A stretch of DNA of 64,000 nt from a virus. The stretch is taken from positions 1-64,000 of IMG/VR virus record IMGVR_UViG_3300028394_000070. One strand, 5' to 3'. This document shows, one piece after another, positions 39,745-50,500 of the stretch. Position numbers and translations under genes: made by a program. The notes under the pieces were generated by a model, which was given only the letters and a program-made list of their open reading frames with translations, was not told the origin of the DNA and searched no databases. How positions within the stretch are numbered: the first letter of the stretch is position 1; every line of letters begins with the position of its first letter.

Positions 39745-40607
39745 TATCTGTAGTCTTTACTGTTAAAGTCTGGTGTGTTAAAGTCTCTTCTTCGCTGTCC
39801 TGGACCACCGCCTCCTGGTGGGGTGAATGGAATGACTGATGCGAATGTTGGTGATGTAAATGTTATGATATTGGGGATCGTGTCAGTTAGGAATATGTTA
39901 GGATCGCATCCACATGGCGCACCTGCTAGTAGTTCTATATTTAGAACGATAGCCTGAATCTGCTCATCTGTTAAGCATCTGTCTGCGTAATTAACAGACG
40001 TGTTATACTTTGTAACACTAGACCCTTGAGTTATTAGTGTAATTACTTGTGATGGACTCCCTTGCTCTAGTGTAAAAAATGGTGTGCTAGAGTTTGCAGT
40101 TATGATAATCTCATTAGATTGCATCCCGTTTGATGCTACTACATCTATAGTGTTCTCTGTAAAGAAATCTCCTGGTTCAAAGTCCTCTGGATCGAAGTCT
40201 ATTCCTGTTGTATTTATCTGGTTTATCAACTCATTTACAACAGTCGCCATTGTATCTCCTGGATTCGATGTATAACTAGGATTTGTTATAACCTGGTTCC
40301 CGTTAGAGTCTGTTTGTATTATGGTAAATGCATATAATTCGTTATCAGAATAGCTACCTAGCGTAATACTAGACACCTGACTAACCGTTTCGGTACTTAC
40401 CTCTGTCCTTGTCTCCCCTATCGATGGGTCAACGCATTTAATACGCTGACTAAGCCAATGAAGATTTGCAACCTTGTTTATAAGACAATGGAATGTATTA
40501 ATATCACCGTTATATGACGCAGCAATAGCCTCGATCATGATATCGGCTTGGACAGAATCAGCGATCCATGCCCTCTTTAATAACTCTTCTTTTGTATATA
40601 GTTGCAT
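39744..40607 (-). CDS. Tail fibre-associated protein
   Basis: A 287-aa protein with a helical start (YTKEELLKRAWIADSVQADI), an acidic middle and a glycine/proline/arginine-rich end (FTPPGGGGPGQRRRDFN). It may link fibres to the tail or to each other. No family is recognised. Confidence 0.6.
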   Translation of the reverse strand: MQLYTKEELLKRAWIADSVQADIMIEAIAASYNGDINTFHCLINKVANLHWLSQRIKCVDPSIGETRTEVSTETVSQVSSITLGSYSDNELYAFTIIQTDSNGNQVITNPSYTSNPGDTMATVVNELINQINTTGIDFDPEDFEPGDFFTENTIDVVASNGMQSNEIIITANSSTPFFTLEQGSPSQVITLITQGSSVTKYNTSVNYADRCLTDEQIQAIVLNIELLAGAPCGCDPNIFLTDTIPNIITFTSPTFASVIPFTPPGGGGPGQRRRDFNTPDFNSKDYR

Positions 40608-40623
40608 CTGACGTTACTATTGA

Positions 40624-41781
40624 TTACATGTATTCAAAGAAGAAGCGATATTTAACCCCTACTGCTGCTTGGCTTGCTAATAGATTCCCTGATAGCAACA
40701 ATGATACATAGTCATCACAAGGTGTTGTTGTAGGGCCAAACGTATAAGTACCAACTCCAATATATTTATCACCTACTATTGATGTAGTTATAAATGATAA
40801 TGGGTCGGGGAATATATAATCTACTCCAATATTAAATATCTTATAACACGTACCTGGATCTCCAACATTTGCAGTAACTCCTGGGGCAGGAACTATCCCT
40901 GGAACTACTTGATCTAACTCTGCATATAAGTATGTAAATGCCGATGCAGCCCCTTGGGCAAGAAAGTTATTATAATCTAATGGGTCAGATCCAAGAACAT
41001 ATTTATTGATACTGGATGATCCTGATATTGAAAATGAAGGTAAATCACCAGCTCCTACATCAGAACTTATGTTTGTGTATACTTTTATTTTTGTTATAGC
41101 ATTCCAATTATTACCAACACCAATAGGCTTGAAATATGCAGATACACTATCTAATTGATAAGCATATCCTAAAGGTGATATTGGTGTGTTAATAGAAGGA
41201 GATGCATTTGAACCTAATGTACTATAACTAGGGCTATTAGAAACTGTACTAATACCTGTTTGAACACCAAGAATTACACTATATGTCTGATTCGTAGTTC
41301 CTGTAATATCACCAGAATCATATTGTGCTATAGCAGGAGGTGACCACACCCAAGCACCTGGTAGTGGATTGTCTATACAAGTGAAATCATAAGCATTTCC
41401 ATCAGGAGGAATGATTGCAGGCTGGCCCGTTAAATAATTATTAATCCTGCCTGCCACACCTTCATTATAATCAGGATATAAAAATACTGTCATCAAAGAG
41501 TTGTTGACAATAGTTATTCGTTTCCCTGTTGTTGGCACTGGCAATCTGCATGCATAATCAATATTAGTTGCAGTTACAACAATATTCACCCCATAGTTCA
41601 ATACTAGTGTAGTGTCCTCCATTGTGGTGTTGTTAGCAACCAATCCGTCAAACACTTGCGTCTGACCTGCTGAAGCAAACTCTAGCATCGAGGTTAGTAA
41701 TGGACGCATTTCGTTAGCACGGTACTTACCGCCTGCTACAATCTCGTCTATTTGTGCTTGTATTTCCGCTTGTGATGCCAT
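40624..41781 (-). CDS. Tail fibre or adhesin protein
   Basis: A 385-aa protein. The N-terminal 40 residues (A-E-I-Q-A-Q-I-D-E-I-V-A-G-G-K-Y-R-A-N-E-M-R-P-L) have the short helical attachment segment often found at the head of fibre proteins in Bacteroidota phages (GG-x-Y-x-A-x-x-M-R). The remainder is strand-rich (T, S, Y, P, G). It is likely a trimeric fibre piece. Confidence 0.65.
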   Translation of the reverse strand: MASQAEIQAQIDEIVAGGKYRANEMRPLLTSMLEFASAGQTQVFDGLVANNTTMEDTTLVLNYGVNIVVTATNIDYACRLPVPTTGKRITIVNNSLMTVFLYPDYNEGVAGRINNYLTGQPAIIPPDGNAYDFTCIDNPLPGAWVWSPPAIAQYDSGDITGTTNQTYSVILGVQTGISTVSNSPSYSTLGSNASPSINTPISPLGYAYQLDSVSAYFKPIGVGNNWNAITKIKVYTNISSDVGAGDLPSFSISGSSSINKYVLGSDPLDYNNFLAQGAASAFTYLYAELDQVVPGIVPAPGVTANVGDPGTCYKIFNIGVDYIFPDPLSFITTSIVGDKYIGVGTYTFGPTTTPCDDYVSLLLSGNLLASQAAVGVKYRFFFEYM

Positions 41782-41790
41782 TTTATTATG

Positions 41791-43005
41791 TTATGAGTTA
41801 ATAGTTTGATATACAACAGTTACTTTTATAGTTCCGTCTCCTGTCATTGGGTCACCTAAGTCTGCTTGAAGAAATATTGGTGCATTGGCTACCAATTGAA
41901 ATTGTTGTGTCGCTGAATCAAGGCTATATAATTTTGATATACCAGAACTTAAAAATCCTAATAAATCAATACCCATATAATATCCAATTGTTCCAGCAGC
42001 ATAAAAAGCAGAAACAGTTGTACTTGTATCATACGGAGTAGTATTAAAATTACACGTCACAGTGATACTTGATATTACGTTTACAGTATTAACTCCTGAT
42101 GCAGGTACTATAACAACAGGTGTCGTCCCTAGTGCTAATATCTGTGCAGATGTTAAATTTACTACAGATACTTTATTTAACACAACTAGTGAAGTGTCAA
42201 AATTATTTGAAGTTAGTAATGAAGTGGTCAATGTCGATCCACTACGCTGTAGTACACCGTAGTTAGTGCTGAATGTTATATCAGTAGGTGATGCCGATAC
42301 GTTAGTGTAGTTACCCATAACAGACAAAGCAGCAGATGGATTTAAATCTGCCGTTGAAATAGGTCTAGATGTCGATGCAGCAATCCATGATGTTGTTAGT
42401 ACGTCATAGGTAGCGATAATGATAACACCGCCATTCAATGCTTGGTTAGCATTGATGCTGATACCGAAAACTGTTAGTGTATTAGCACCTATCGTGATAC
42501 CTCCTGCAAGCTCAATCTGAAACTGACTACCTGCCTTTACTCCTGTACCAGCAATTACAGTGTAGTTACTTGTTAATGTAACAGGACCTTTTAAACGCTG
42601 ATATGCTTCGCTTACACCTGCTGTTAATGTCAATGTACCTCCAACAGGAACCGTAACCGTCTTAACACCCTGTGCGATCTGTGGCTGGTCTTTACCATCA
42701 GCGTAATACTGAACATTCCATGTCAAACCATCATAGACACATGTAAACGTGCCTGTCTGATTTAATTGGTCTTGTGTGATGGTTATCCCACAGATTGTTG
42801 CAGTGAAACCTCCTAGCAATACGTTAGCATTCCAACGGATATTGAATGTCTGAAAGTTTAATGTACCTGATGTTGTTATTGACACCGATCCTGTTAACGT
42901 AACAAGACCTGATGTGTACATCTCGAATGCCTCATATCCAAACATTGATGCTGCCGATGTGAATGTACCTCCAGGGGCTGTAATGGTTTGTCTAATGTAA
43001 TTCAT
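41791..43005 (-). CDS. Tail fibre protein
   Basis: The frame is open to 43071, but the ATG at 43003-43005 (MNYIRQTI) begins four bases after the upstream stop and is preferred; the product is then 404 aa. It is strand-rich with repeats of the type L-T-x-G-x-x-x-x-x-x-x-x-G (residues 20-240) and no clear enzymatic motif. It belongs to the fibre operon. Confidence 0.65.
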   Translation of the reverse strand: MNYIRQTITAPGGTFTSAASMFGYEAFEMYTSGLVTLTGSVSITTSGTLNFQTFNIRWNANVLLGGFTATICGITITQDQLNQTGTFTCVYDGLTWNVQYYADGKDQPQIAQGVKTVTVPVGGTLTLTAGVSEAYQRLKGPVTLTSNYTVIAGTGVKAGSQFQIELAGGITIGANTLTVFGISINANQALNGGVIIIATYDVLTTSWIAASTSRPISTADLNPSAALSVMGNYTNVSASPTDITFSTNYGVLQRSGSTLTTSLLTSNNFDTSLVVLNKVSVVNLTSAQILALGTTPVVIVPASGVNTVNVISSITVTCNFNTTPYDTSTTVSAFYAAGTIGYYMGIDLLGFLSSGISKLYSLDSATQQFQLVANAPIFLQADLGDPMTGDGTIKVTVVYQTINS

Positions 43006-43009
43006 ATTA

Positions 43010-43933
43010 TTATTGTTTATATGATGTAACAGAGGCTTGAACACATTCGGCATATTCTCCACTTGAAGCATTAAGTGGTAGTGTACCGAATATCTGTATG
43101 CTTATTGGATTATCTAAATCTTCAGTAAGTCCAGTTCCACCAGGAGTACCCCATGATGATGTTTGTCCCATACTATCTGTATATGTTACAGTGTATCTTA
43201 TTACAAATTGAGTAATTCTATATACCTCAATTCTAACATTAGAACTTCTTCCTGGGGATAATACTAAATTTGTATTTGATGGATTGTAAAAATAAGAAGA
43301 TACGATACTGGTATTAGCTCCAATTAATACAACGTAAAAATATGACATCAATCCTTTAGCAGACCCTATATTGTTATTAAATAGAGCATCAATAACAATC
43401 TTATCATTGTCTTGAGGAAAGACTAACAACCCATTACCTAGACTAAATGCACCCCATACACTTGTCCATAGGTTATTTGTAACTACCCCTCCTTGGCTTG
43501 ATACCAACAACCCTGATCCAGAAGTCCCTGCTGGGCCTTGGCTACCTGGATTTCCATTTTGTCCATTCTGACCTGCTGCCCCTGTTGCTCCTATTGGCCC
43601 CGATGGTGACACACTAGCACCTGATAAAATAGGTAAACCATCAGATGTGTTACTAGCATATCCTAGGTTAGTAATGGTAATAGAGTCATTACCTGTGATA
43701 GAAACAACCTGATAATAACCTCCGTTGCCTGATGAATCAACGATAAATATAATCTGTCCTGGACTAGCCCAAGCATTAGAAAACTGACCTAGGGTAGATA
43801 CATTTATGGAAACAGATGAGCCAGGTACTGGCTGTGTAAATTGTGATGTTGTTCTTGTAAATGCATTCTTACCATCTACACCATCTTGTCCTAATGGTAG
43901 GGTAATCTCGTCGCATCCTCCGCAGTTAGACAT
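43010..43933 (-). CDS. Fibre protein with a collagen-like segment
   Basis: A 307-aa protein. Residues about 110-140 contain G-x-y triplets (G-P-I-G-A-T-G-A-A-G-Q-N-G-Q-N-G-N-P-G-S-Q-G), a short collagen-like triple-helix segment. An earlier stretch with a beta-rich Ig-like region and a C-terminal beta-rich domain flank it. A cysteine motif at the N-terminus (MSNCGGCDEITLPLGQ) could anchor metal or a disulfide. Suitable for a thin trimeric fibre. Confidence 0.7.
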   Translation of the reverse strand: MSNCGGCDEITLPLGQDGVDGKNAFTRTTSQFTQPVPGSSVSINVSTLGQFSNAWASPGQIIFIVDSSGNGGYYQVVSITGNDSITITNLGYASNTSDGLPILSGASVSPSGPIGATGAAGQNGQNGNPGSQGPAGTSGSGLLVSSQGGVVTNNLWTSVWGAFSLGNGLLVFPQDNDKIVIDALFNNNIGSAKGLMSYFYVVLIGANTSIVSSYFYNPSNTNLVLSPGRSSNVRIEVYRITQFVIRYTVTYTDSMGQTSSWGTPGGTGLTEDLDNPISIQIFGTLPLNASSGEYAECVQASVTSYKQ

Positions 43934-43936
43934 ATC

Positions 43937-44506
43937 TTAGCAGGTTTTACAGGTTTTTTGATCGCATAGCGACTGTGCGTACACGAATATTTGGTTTGCT
44001 CTCTCGAACTTCTGGCTTAAGAAAGCCTTACGGAGAGTGAATAATGTATATTGAAGTATTGAAGCGTTGGTTAGTCTTCCGCTCTCGCAAGAGCAGCCTG
44101 GGGCTTGTCCATCTAGCATCTGGTCAGCACAGCATTGTAACTGCCCTATCAGAAATACCCGACGTGTTCTAGTGTATGTTACACCATCAGTTATTGTTGT
44201 TCTAACAAACTGATACTGTCCGTCAGTTATCTGCTGTAATGGAGATAAGCCTAGGTTGACATTGGTTATAATTTGAGGCTGGTCAATAACATTTGGAAGC
44301 GTACCAATCATCTGAACTGTAAATATTACACTACCATTAGTGTCCTGTATTGACATCTCATCTGACGTTGCTGAACCTAGTTCGGGGTTAGGATTTCCCC
44401 AACCCCCAAGGTTATTCGTTGAGTTATATATCCCCGTAGTGTCGTAAATCTCAATCGACTTAAGATCACTACTTTGTGCGTATGAAAAATCGATCTTTAA
44501 TGCCAC
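43937..44506 (-). CDS. First fibre-operon protein, GTG start
   Basis: A 189-aa protein starting with GTG (44504-44506); no ATG is near. The first 110 residues are strand-rich, and the C-terminus has a helical, cysteine-rich part (CCADQMLDGQ, C-x-C-E, C-D-Q-K-T-C-K-T-C at the very end). It directly follows the strong promoter at 44529-44559, so it may link the fibre to the tail tip. Confidence 0.6.
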   Translation of the reverse strand: MALKIDFSYAQSSDLKSIEIYDTTGIYNSTNNLGGWGNPNPELGSATSDEMSIQDTNGSVIFTVQMIGTLPNVIDQPQIITNVNLGLSPLQQITDGQYQFVRTTITDGVTYTRTRRVFLIGQLQCCADQMLDGQAPGCSCESGRLTNASILQYTLFTLRKAFLSQKFERANQIFVYAQSLCDQKTCKTC

Positions 44507-44528
44507 CTTTTTTCCCTATTGATGTGTC

Positions 44529-44559
44529 CAAAGATATGCATTTTAGGATATAAATCAAA
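44529..44559 (-). promoter_or_regulatory. Strong Bacteroidota-type promoter for the fibre operon
   Basis: On the minus strand TTTG (plus 44559-44556) and TATCTTTG (plus 44536-44529) are separated by exactly 19 bases, an ideal match to the Bacteroidota -33/-7 consensus (TTTG, 19 bases, TAnnTTTG). Transcription would start near 44522, about 16 bases before the GTG. It lies just after the stop of the giant protein gene, so the fibre and lysis genes can be expressed more strongly than the genes above. Confidence 0.8.
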
Positions 44560-44561
44560 TG

Positions 44562-47500
44562 TTAATCTCTAATCCTAAATTGTTCATCTATTTTATCCTC
44601 AATCTTTTCATCTATAGTCTCGTCTATAAACGCATTCTCACCTATTACCTTCTTAAGGATGTAGTCTTTGTAGCCAGATTCATTCTCATCATAGTTAGCT
44701 AAGAATTGATCCAGTTCTAAATCAAACTCCATTTTAGATATACCTGATTTAAGTTCGTCATATCTGTCGTCGCAGAACTGTCTCATTATCTTCTTATACT
44801 CGTCACGAACTAGATTTTTTTGCTCTAGTGTAAGAGACTTAACCTTGCTTTCTCCTTCTTCATCATTAGGATCTCTCTCTACATAACTAAATATTCCTGG
44901 CTTGTCAAACTGGTCGTTGTCGTACTTCTTGAACATAGCATAATACTTGCCTCCTGGGCCATTCATGATTTGGTCTACCTGTGGGAATTGCAATACACCA
45001 TCAGCACCTCTAACATACAGCAAGCCTTGGGTCCCAACAGGAAGGACACGTTTCGTCTTCTCCTCGATAGGAAAGTCAAATGCATCGGTCTTTTCCTTTC
45101 TAATGATATTCTCTATGACTGGAACACGGAATGTTACAAAATCATACCACTCCCTAGGATCTTTGCCTGCTATACCCTGTAATGACTTCATGTCTTGGTT
45201 AAAGTTCTTAACCTCAGCTGCAACGAAGAAGTTGCTAATCAGATTACTTACTTTTTTAGTAAATAATAACTGCGCTCGGTCTCCCATATCCTCTAGCCCT
45301 GGCGCACTGTATGAAGATTTCGCTCCAATTGCATCAGCTATCTCCATTACAGGCTTAATAGCTGCCTGATCTTTTACTAGCATTAGTTGCAAGAATGAAG
45401 ACTGCATCATCTGCTGAGTCCATGTTTCTGTAGGTTTCTCTGGGTTGTTGTTAAACAATACAACGTCGTTGTTTGCACCTATACTTCCAAACACAGCTGC
45501 TAGTAAAGGGTTGTCATTATACCTAGTTACTAGTTTTCCATAACTATACACGCAATAAGGCTCTATACCATACATAGACTTCATGGCACTCATCTTAGAA
45601 TATGCTCCAGGATCTGTATATCCATACATAGGGCCTGTCACATAGGTCTTAAGGTTCTTCCACTGCCCATTAAACTCTTCACTACCTTCTTCAGCGGTCT
45701 TATCTCCAAAGAATAGCATATGACGTTCGTTCTCACTTATCTTACCTACGGCCATGATGCCGTCTTTTAGTATTCCTTCTTTTCTCTCATCGTCATCGTC
45801 TAGTGCCTTTCCTATCGCACCTACTATCGCAGTGGTTGATAATATTGACAATGGAACCAATACAGCCTGTAGCATGGTATAACGAACGATCATCTCCTTC
45901 TTTTCCATGTTAACATCTCTACCAAGTACGGTGGATGTTACCCTTCCATACATCTCTGTACGAATGCCTTCATTGGTATAGAATTCAGATGTTGCCTTAT
46001 TTGAATTTAAGAGACCTCTTTGATTTTTTAACAATCTTGTTATTAACACAATCCCTCCTATAAGCGTATTACCCTGTAGGATCTTCTCTGCTGCGTTCAT
46101 CGGAGCATTAGCGAACATATTACCAATCAAAACCTGAGAACCTGGCATAGCCTTTCCTGGTAACTTAAGGAAATGAGCTAGTATACCAAACGTACCTGGA
46201 GGGTTACCAACCAAACCTACTTTACTAGCTAGTTCTTTTGCTGTTGATATAATCTCATCGATACGTGCGCCATCTAGTTCTGATGCCCATCCATTATTTA
46301 CGATATAGGCAGCTGCTCTGTCTTTAGCACCCTCTCTAACAATCTCCATCACCCTTGCTCTGAATAATTTTACATTACGCTTTGCATTGATATCAAGTTC
46401 TGCCTCTGTGAATTCAATCTTTGCCTGAGCAATTGCTTTTACTACTGGAGAATCGCCTAAACCTGGTGTGAATTTAACTCCTTGGATATTAGCCACAGTA
46501 TCTGCAATCTGTTTGGTAGATAGTGTGATGCCATTTTGTTTCGCTAGGTATTTAATCTCATCATACAATAAGTCAGATATCCTTGCTCCTGTTGCTGCCG
46601 ATGTAAACAATGTATCGATAGACCCTAGGAACCTGTTAGACTTTCTAGCGTATTTACCCCATGCTTTTAATGCAGGAGATTCATTTTGCTTAGATAATAT
46701 TTCTGCTGTATTTGTTGTATTGAAGTTCTCTGTTTCAACCATCCCTGCTAGGGTTAGTTTAGCATTGTTCATTCCTTCTTTAAACCAAACCTCAGTATTC
46801 TTCTCTCCTTTTCTTCCAAAGTATGACTTTGCAATCAATGGAATCAATCTAAAATCCCCCTCAAATGTTGCTCTAATAGCCTGTGTTACGAACTCATGTG
46901 GCATATTAATAACATTGGAGTTGAATGCCTTCACCATCGTATCCATTGAAAACAATACATTATGATATATCTGTGAAAGGATAATACTTCCAGCCAGTGA
47001 ATCCCTTATCTTCTGGAATTCGATGTATGACATCATATCATTATAAAACTGCTGTCTTAGGATACTATTCGGCTTTGTCTTAGCAATCTGTTCTGCGAAT
47101 ATCTTTAGGTTATCACGAATCTCTTGGTTCATCTTTGGAAGACCGAAGATGTCAGAGAACAAATCATTCAGGTCGGTTAAGTTACCATCCTTATCTGTCA
47201 ACGATGCATTTTGGTCGATGGCTCCGTACTTAATCATTTCGAATGCTCTTTCAGCACTTGACTTTTTAAGTATCTTATCCTTACTCTTGGTTCTAGGAAC
47301 CGACCTTGCTAGTACCTTCTCTGCTGTCTTTTGTGCAAGCTTATCGTATTCCTTAGTAAACGCTTCGGTAATAGCCTGTGCGTCAGAATATGATATCCCT
47401 GTCTGAGAAACTAATCTATCAACCAAGTCCGCTACAAAATCTTCTCTGTTTGATGCAATAGTCTCATTAGGCAGAAGGAGAATATCCTGTATCTTAAGTT

Positions 47501-50500
47501 GCTTATCCTTTACATCCTCTGCGAACGTAGCTGTAATCTTTTTTTCTGACCGTGGAAGAGCGTTCGCTATCGTGTCGTTAAAGAACGAATCTAGCTTTCT
47601 TCTCAACTCTGCCTTAGCTGCATCTGTATATTTAGTAGGGTCAAGTGCTTCAATCTGTCTTTCAACAGCAGCTTTCGACTCGTTCCATATAGGCTTAGTC
47701 ATTGTTCCGTAGTGGTACAACAACCTTCTTAGCTTATCGAACTCAGTCTCATTTTCTACATCAAAATCTTTTATGTCCTGTGTCGCACGTTTAAACAACT
47801 CGTCCTTAATCAACTTGATAGGATCGGTCATCGGTGCTGAGGTTGGAGCCGTCTGTTTTGTTTTGAATACAATCCTCTTGGCTAATATCTCAGCGTTGTA
47901 TGCTATCTGTGCGTTACCTGCCTCTCTCCAGATGTCATTCCACATCTCAGTGTAATGAGCATCAGAAATACTCATATTGTCTTTAGCTAGTTTTTTGGCG
48001 ATGGCATCCTTGATATCATAGAAATCAAATATACCTCTCTCAAAATTCACCCTTGCTATTTCAGCTAGGATATCTACCACATCAGCATCCACACCAGCAG
48101 GATATTGTCTCCTAGCTCTTGTGTTTCCTAGTGCCTTTAATCTATCCTTAAGCTGCTGAAACAATGAGCGTTCCTTCTTAAGATTTTCTTGTGTTGGTGT
48201 TGCAGGTGTCGTCTGAGGCTTCGGTGGTTTAGGTGGCTTTGGTGTTGTCGGCTTCCCTGGCTTTGGTGGTGTTGTTACTGGGCCTCCTGTAGCAGTTGCT
48301 ATAGTAGCTCTTACCGCATCAACCTCTAAAGCTAGTCTAGCTGCCTCAGCCTTGGCATCCTTCAACTCTTTTATTAGTGCGTCTATCTTTGCCTTTTGTG
48401 ACTTATCCGTAAATGCAGCCTCAACGTCCTGTAAGAACTTCTTCGCCTCAATGGTATACATACCCTCAGGGCTATTTAGATATAGCTTATACAATGCTGC
48501 AATTTCACGACCATTTTCTCTAGCACGTTCTGCTAGTAATGATGACGAACTGTTTATAATTTGCTGATACCTCAACTGCTCTGCGGACCCCTTTGCTGCC
48601 TTCTTAGCTAGTTTATATGCCTCATTAAGCACATTACCTACTATGAATGTTTTAACAGCACCAGAGAACTCGTTTGAAAGGTCATACAGATCTTGTACAT
48701 CTTGAGGTCCATCGATACCACCGAACTCGTCTACAACCATCTGAGCTATTCTCATAGCATCGTCTTGGTTCTGTACCGTGTAGTGTAATGACTCTTTTAG
48801 CTTGTTTATAATCTTACGATTTAAGCTCTTGTCAGAACCTAGTTTCTCAAGCTTTGTTTTAATTCTATCTAATACACTTGACTTTCTAGTCTTTGTTCCT
48901 TCTTGTTGAGCGAATCCCTGACCGCCTTTATTCTCACCGAACTTAGGTCTATTGCCCTCTTTTATGTCAAACCTTAATTGGAAAAGGTCATTAGGATTTA
49001 GATCAATTCCATCATCTGATAGGCCGATATACAATGCCTCGTGTTCGTCATCTTTTATACCACCTGAAGCGTAAAAATTATCTAAGAATGCCTTTGCCTT
49101 GTCGTATATTTTAACCTGATTGTCACGGTCTGCCTTTGTACCCTGATCAGTAGCCCTAGCTGTGTTGTAGTACTGTTGGCTAGACTGAGTCCTTCTGGCT
49201 CTGGTGGTAGGTTCATCCTCTCTATATTGAACCTTTCCTGTAATTAAATTCTCGTCTTCTATATAGTTTTTAGCAGCTTTTAATGACCCTTTAAACACAA
49301 CATCTCCATCAACTTCAGTAGTTACTTCCCATGTTCTGCTGTTTTTATTAGCCCTTTCCATTTGAAGTCTGCTAATATTATCAACAATTACATTAGGAGT
49401 AATCTGCTCTAATTCTAAACCCTCTTCATTTAATTCTATAATCTTAGGGTTATCACGGCTATACTCATTGTATGTTGACTTTCTAGCTCTAGTGGAAGGT
49501 TCTGCTTGCCCCTTCTCTTGCTCTAGCAACGGAGTGATTAACTTATCGTACCTGTCGTATATCTCTTTCAGCTTCGCTTCGTCATTAGGATCGGTAGCAT
49601 CATTTTCAGCCTGCTCCTGCTCTCTTAACTGCGCTATCTGGTCTGTGACATTTACTTGGGTTCTCCTTGCCCTTGTCGTTGACTCCGCATTAGCGACTCC
49701 ACGAACACCTCCATTTGGTCCTTGGTCAGGTGCTGTGCTAGTTCGCTCGGCTCCTCCACCTCTAATCTCTTTTGCGACTGCTTCGGCTTGCTCTCCAAGC
49801 CCTCTGTCTGTTGCGATTTCGATGAATTGTTTGTCATATGATAATTTTAAGTTTGATGGTTCTTCTCCACGTAGCTTCGCCCAGATATCTTTTTCTGGAT
49901 ACCATAATATCGCTTGTACGTCAGCATTTGTTACGTCATAACCTCTTTCAACAAGACCCTTGCGTATATTATTTACTACACGTGTTATGACTCTTCGGTC
50001 TTGGTTACTAGGAATATCTATAGGATTTAAATCCATTATAATATTCTTAGCTGCATTACCCCATTCTGGTTTCTTTGCGCTTATCTCTTCATTGGTTGGA
50101 ATAAATGTCCTTCCATCTTTTTCATTTTGTAAAGATATCCAACCTTTTATAGTTTCGCCATCTTTTACTTTTTTATCATTTTGCGCTAATGGCTTTAATC
50201 CTTTTGCTTTCTGAGCTGCTGCGTATACTTTATACTTTTCTTTTTGACGCTCATTAAGTGCTTTTAATTTATTAGATGCTTGAACATATGACATCTCTCC
50301 AGACAAGAACTTAGCATACATCTCCTTTGACATTGGGATATAATGTATATTCTTATAGTGATTATCTGCAATTAATCTAATTTCATCTGATATCGAATTT
50401 AATGCAGCAACAAAGTCTAGATCATTCTCTCTATCAAATGTGAACTTATCGTCCATTGTCCAATTCAACTCACCTTTTTCATTTTTTACTTGGACTGGCT

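Noticed and set aside
33126-44506. Fibre genes as targets of a diversity-generating retroelement.
   Set aside because: No reverse transcriptase or template repeat is visible in the window.
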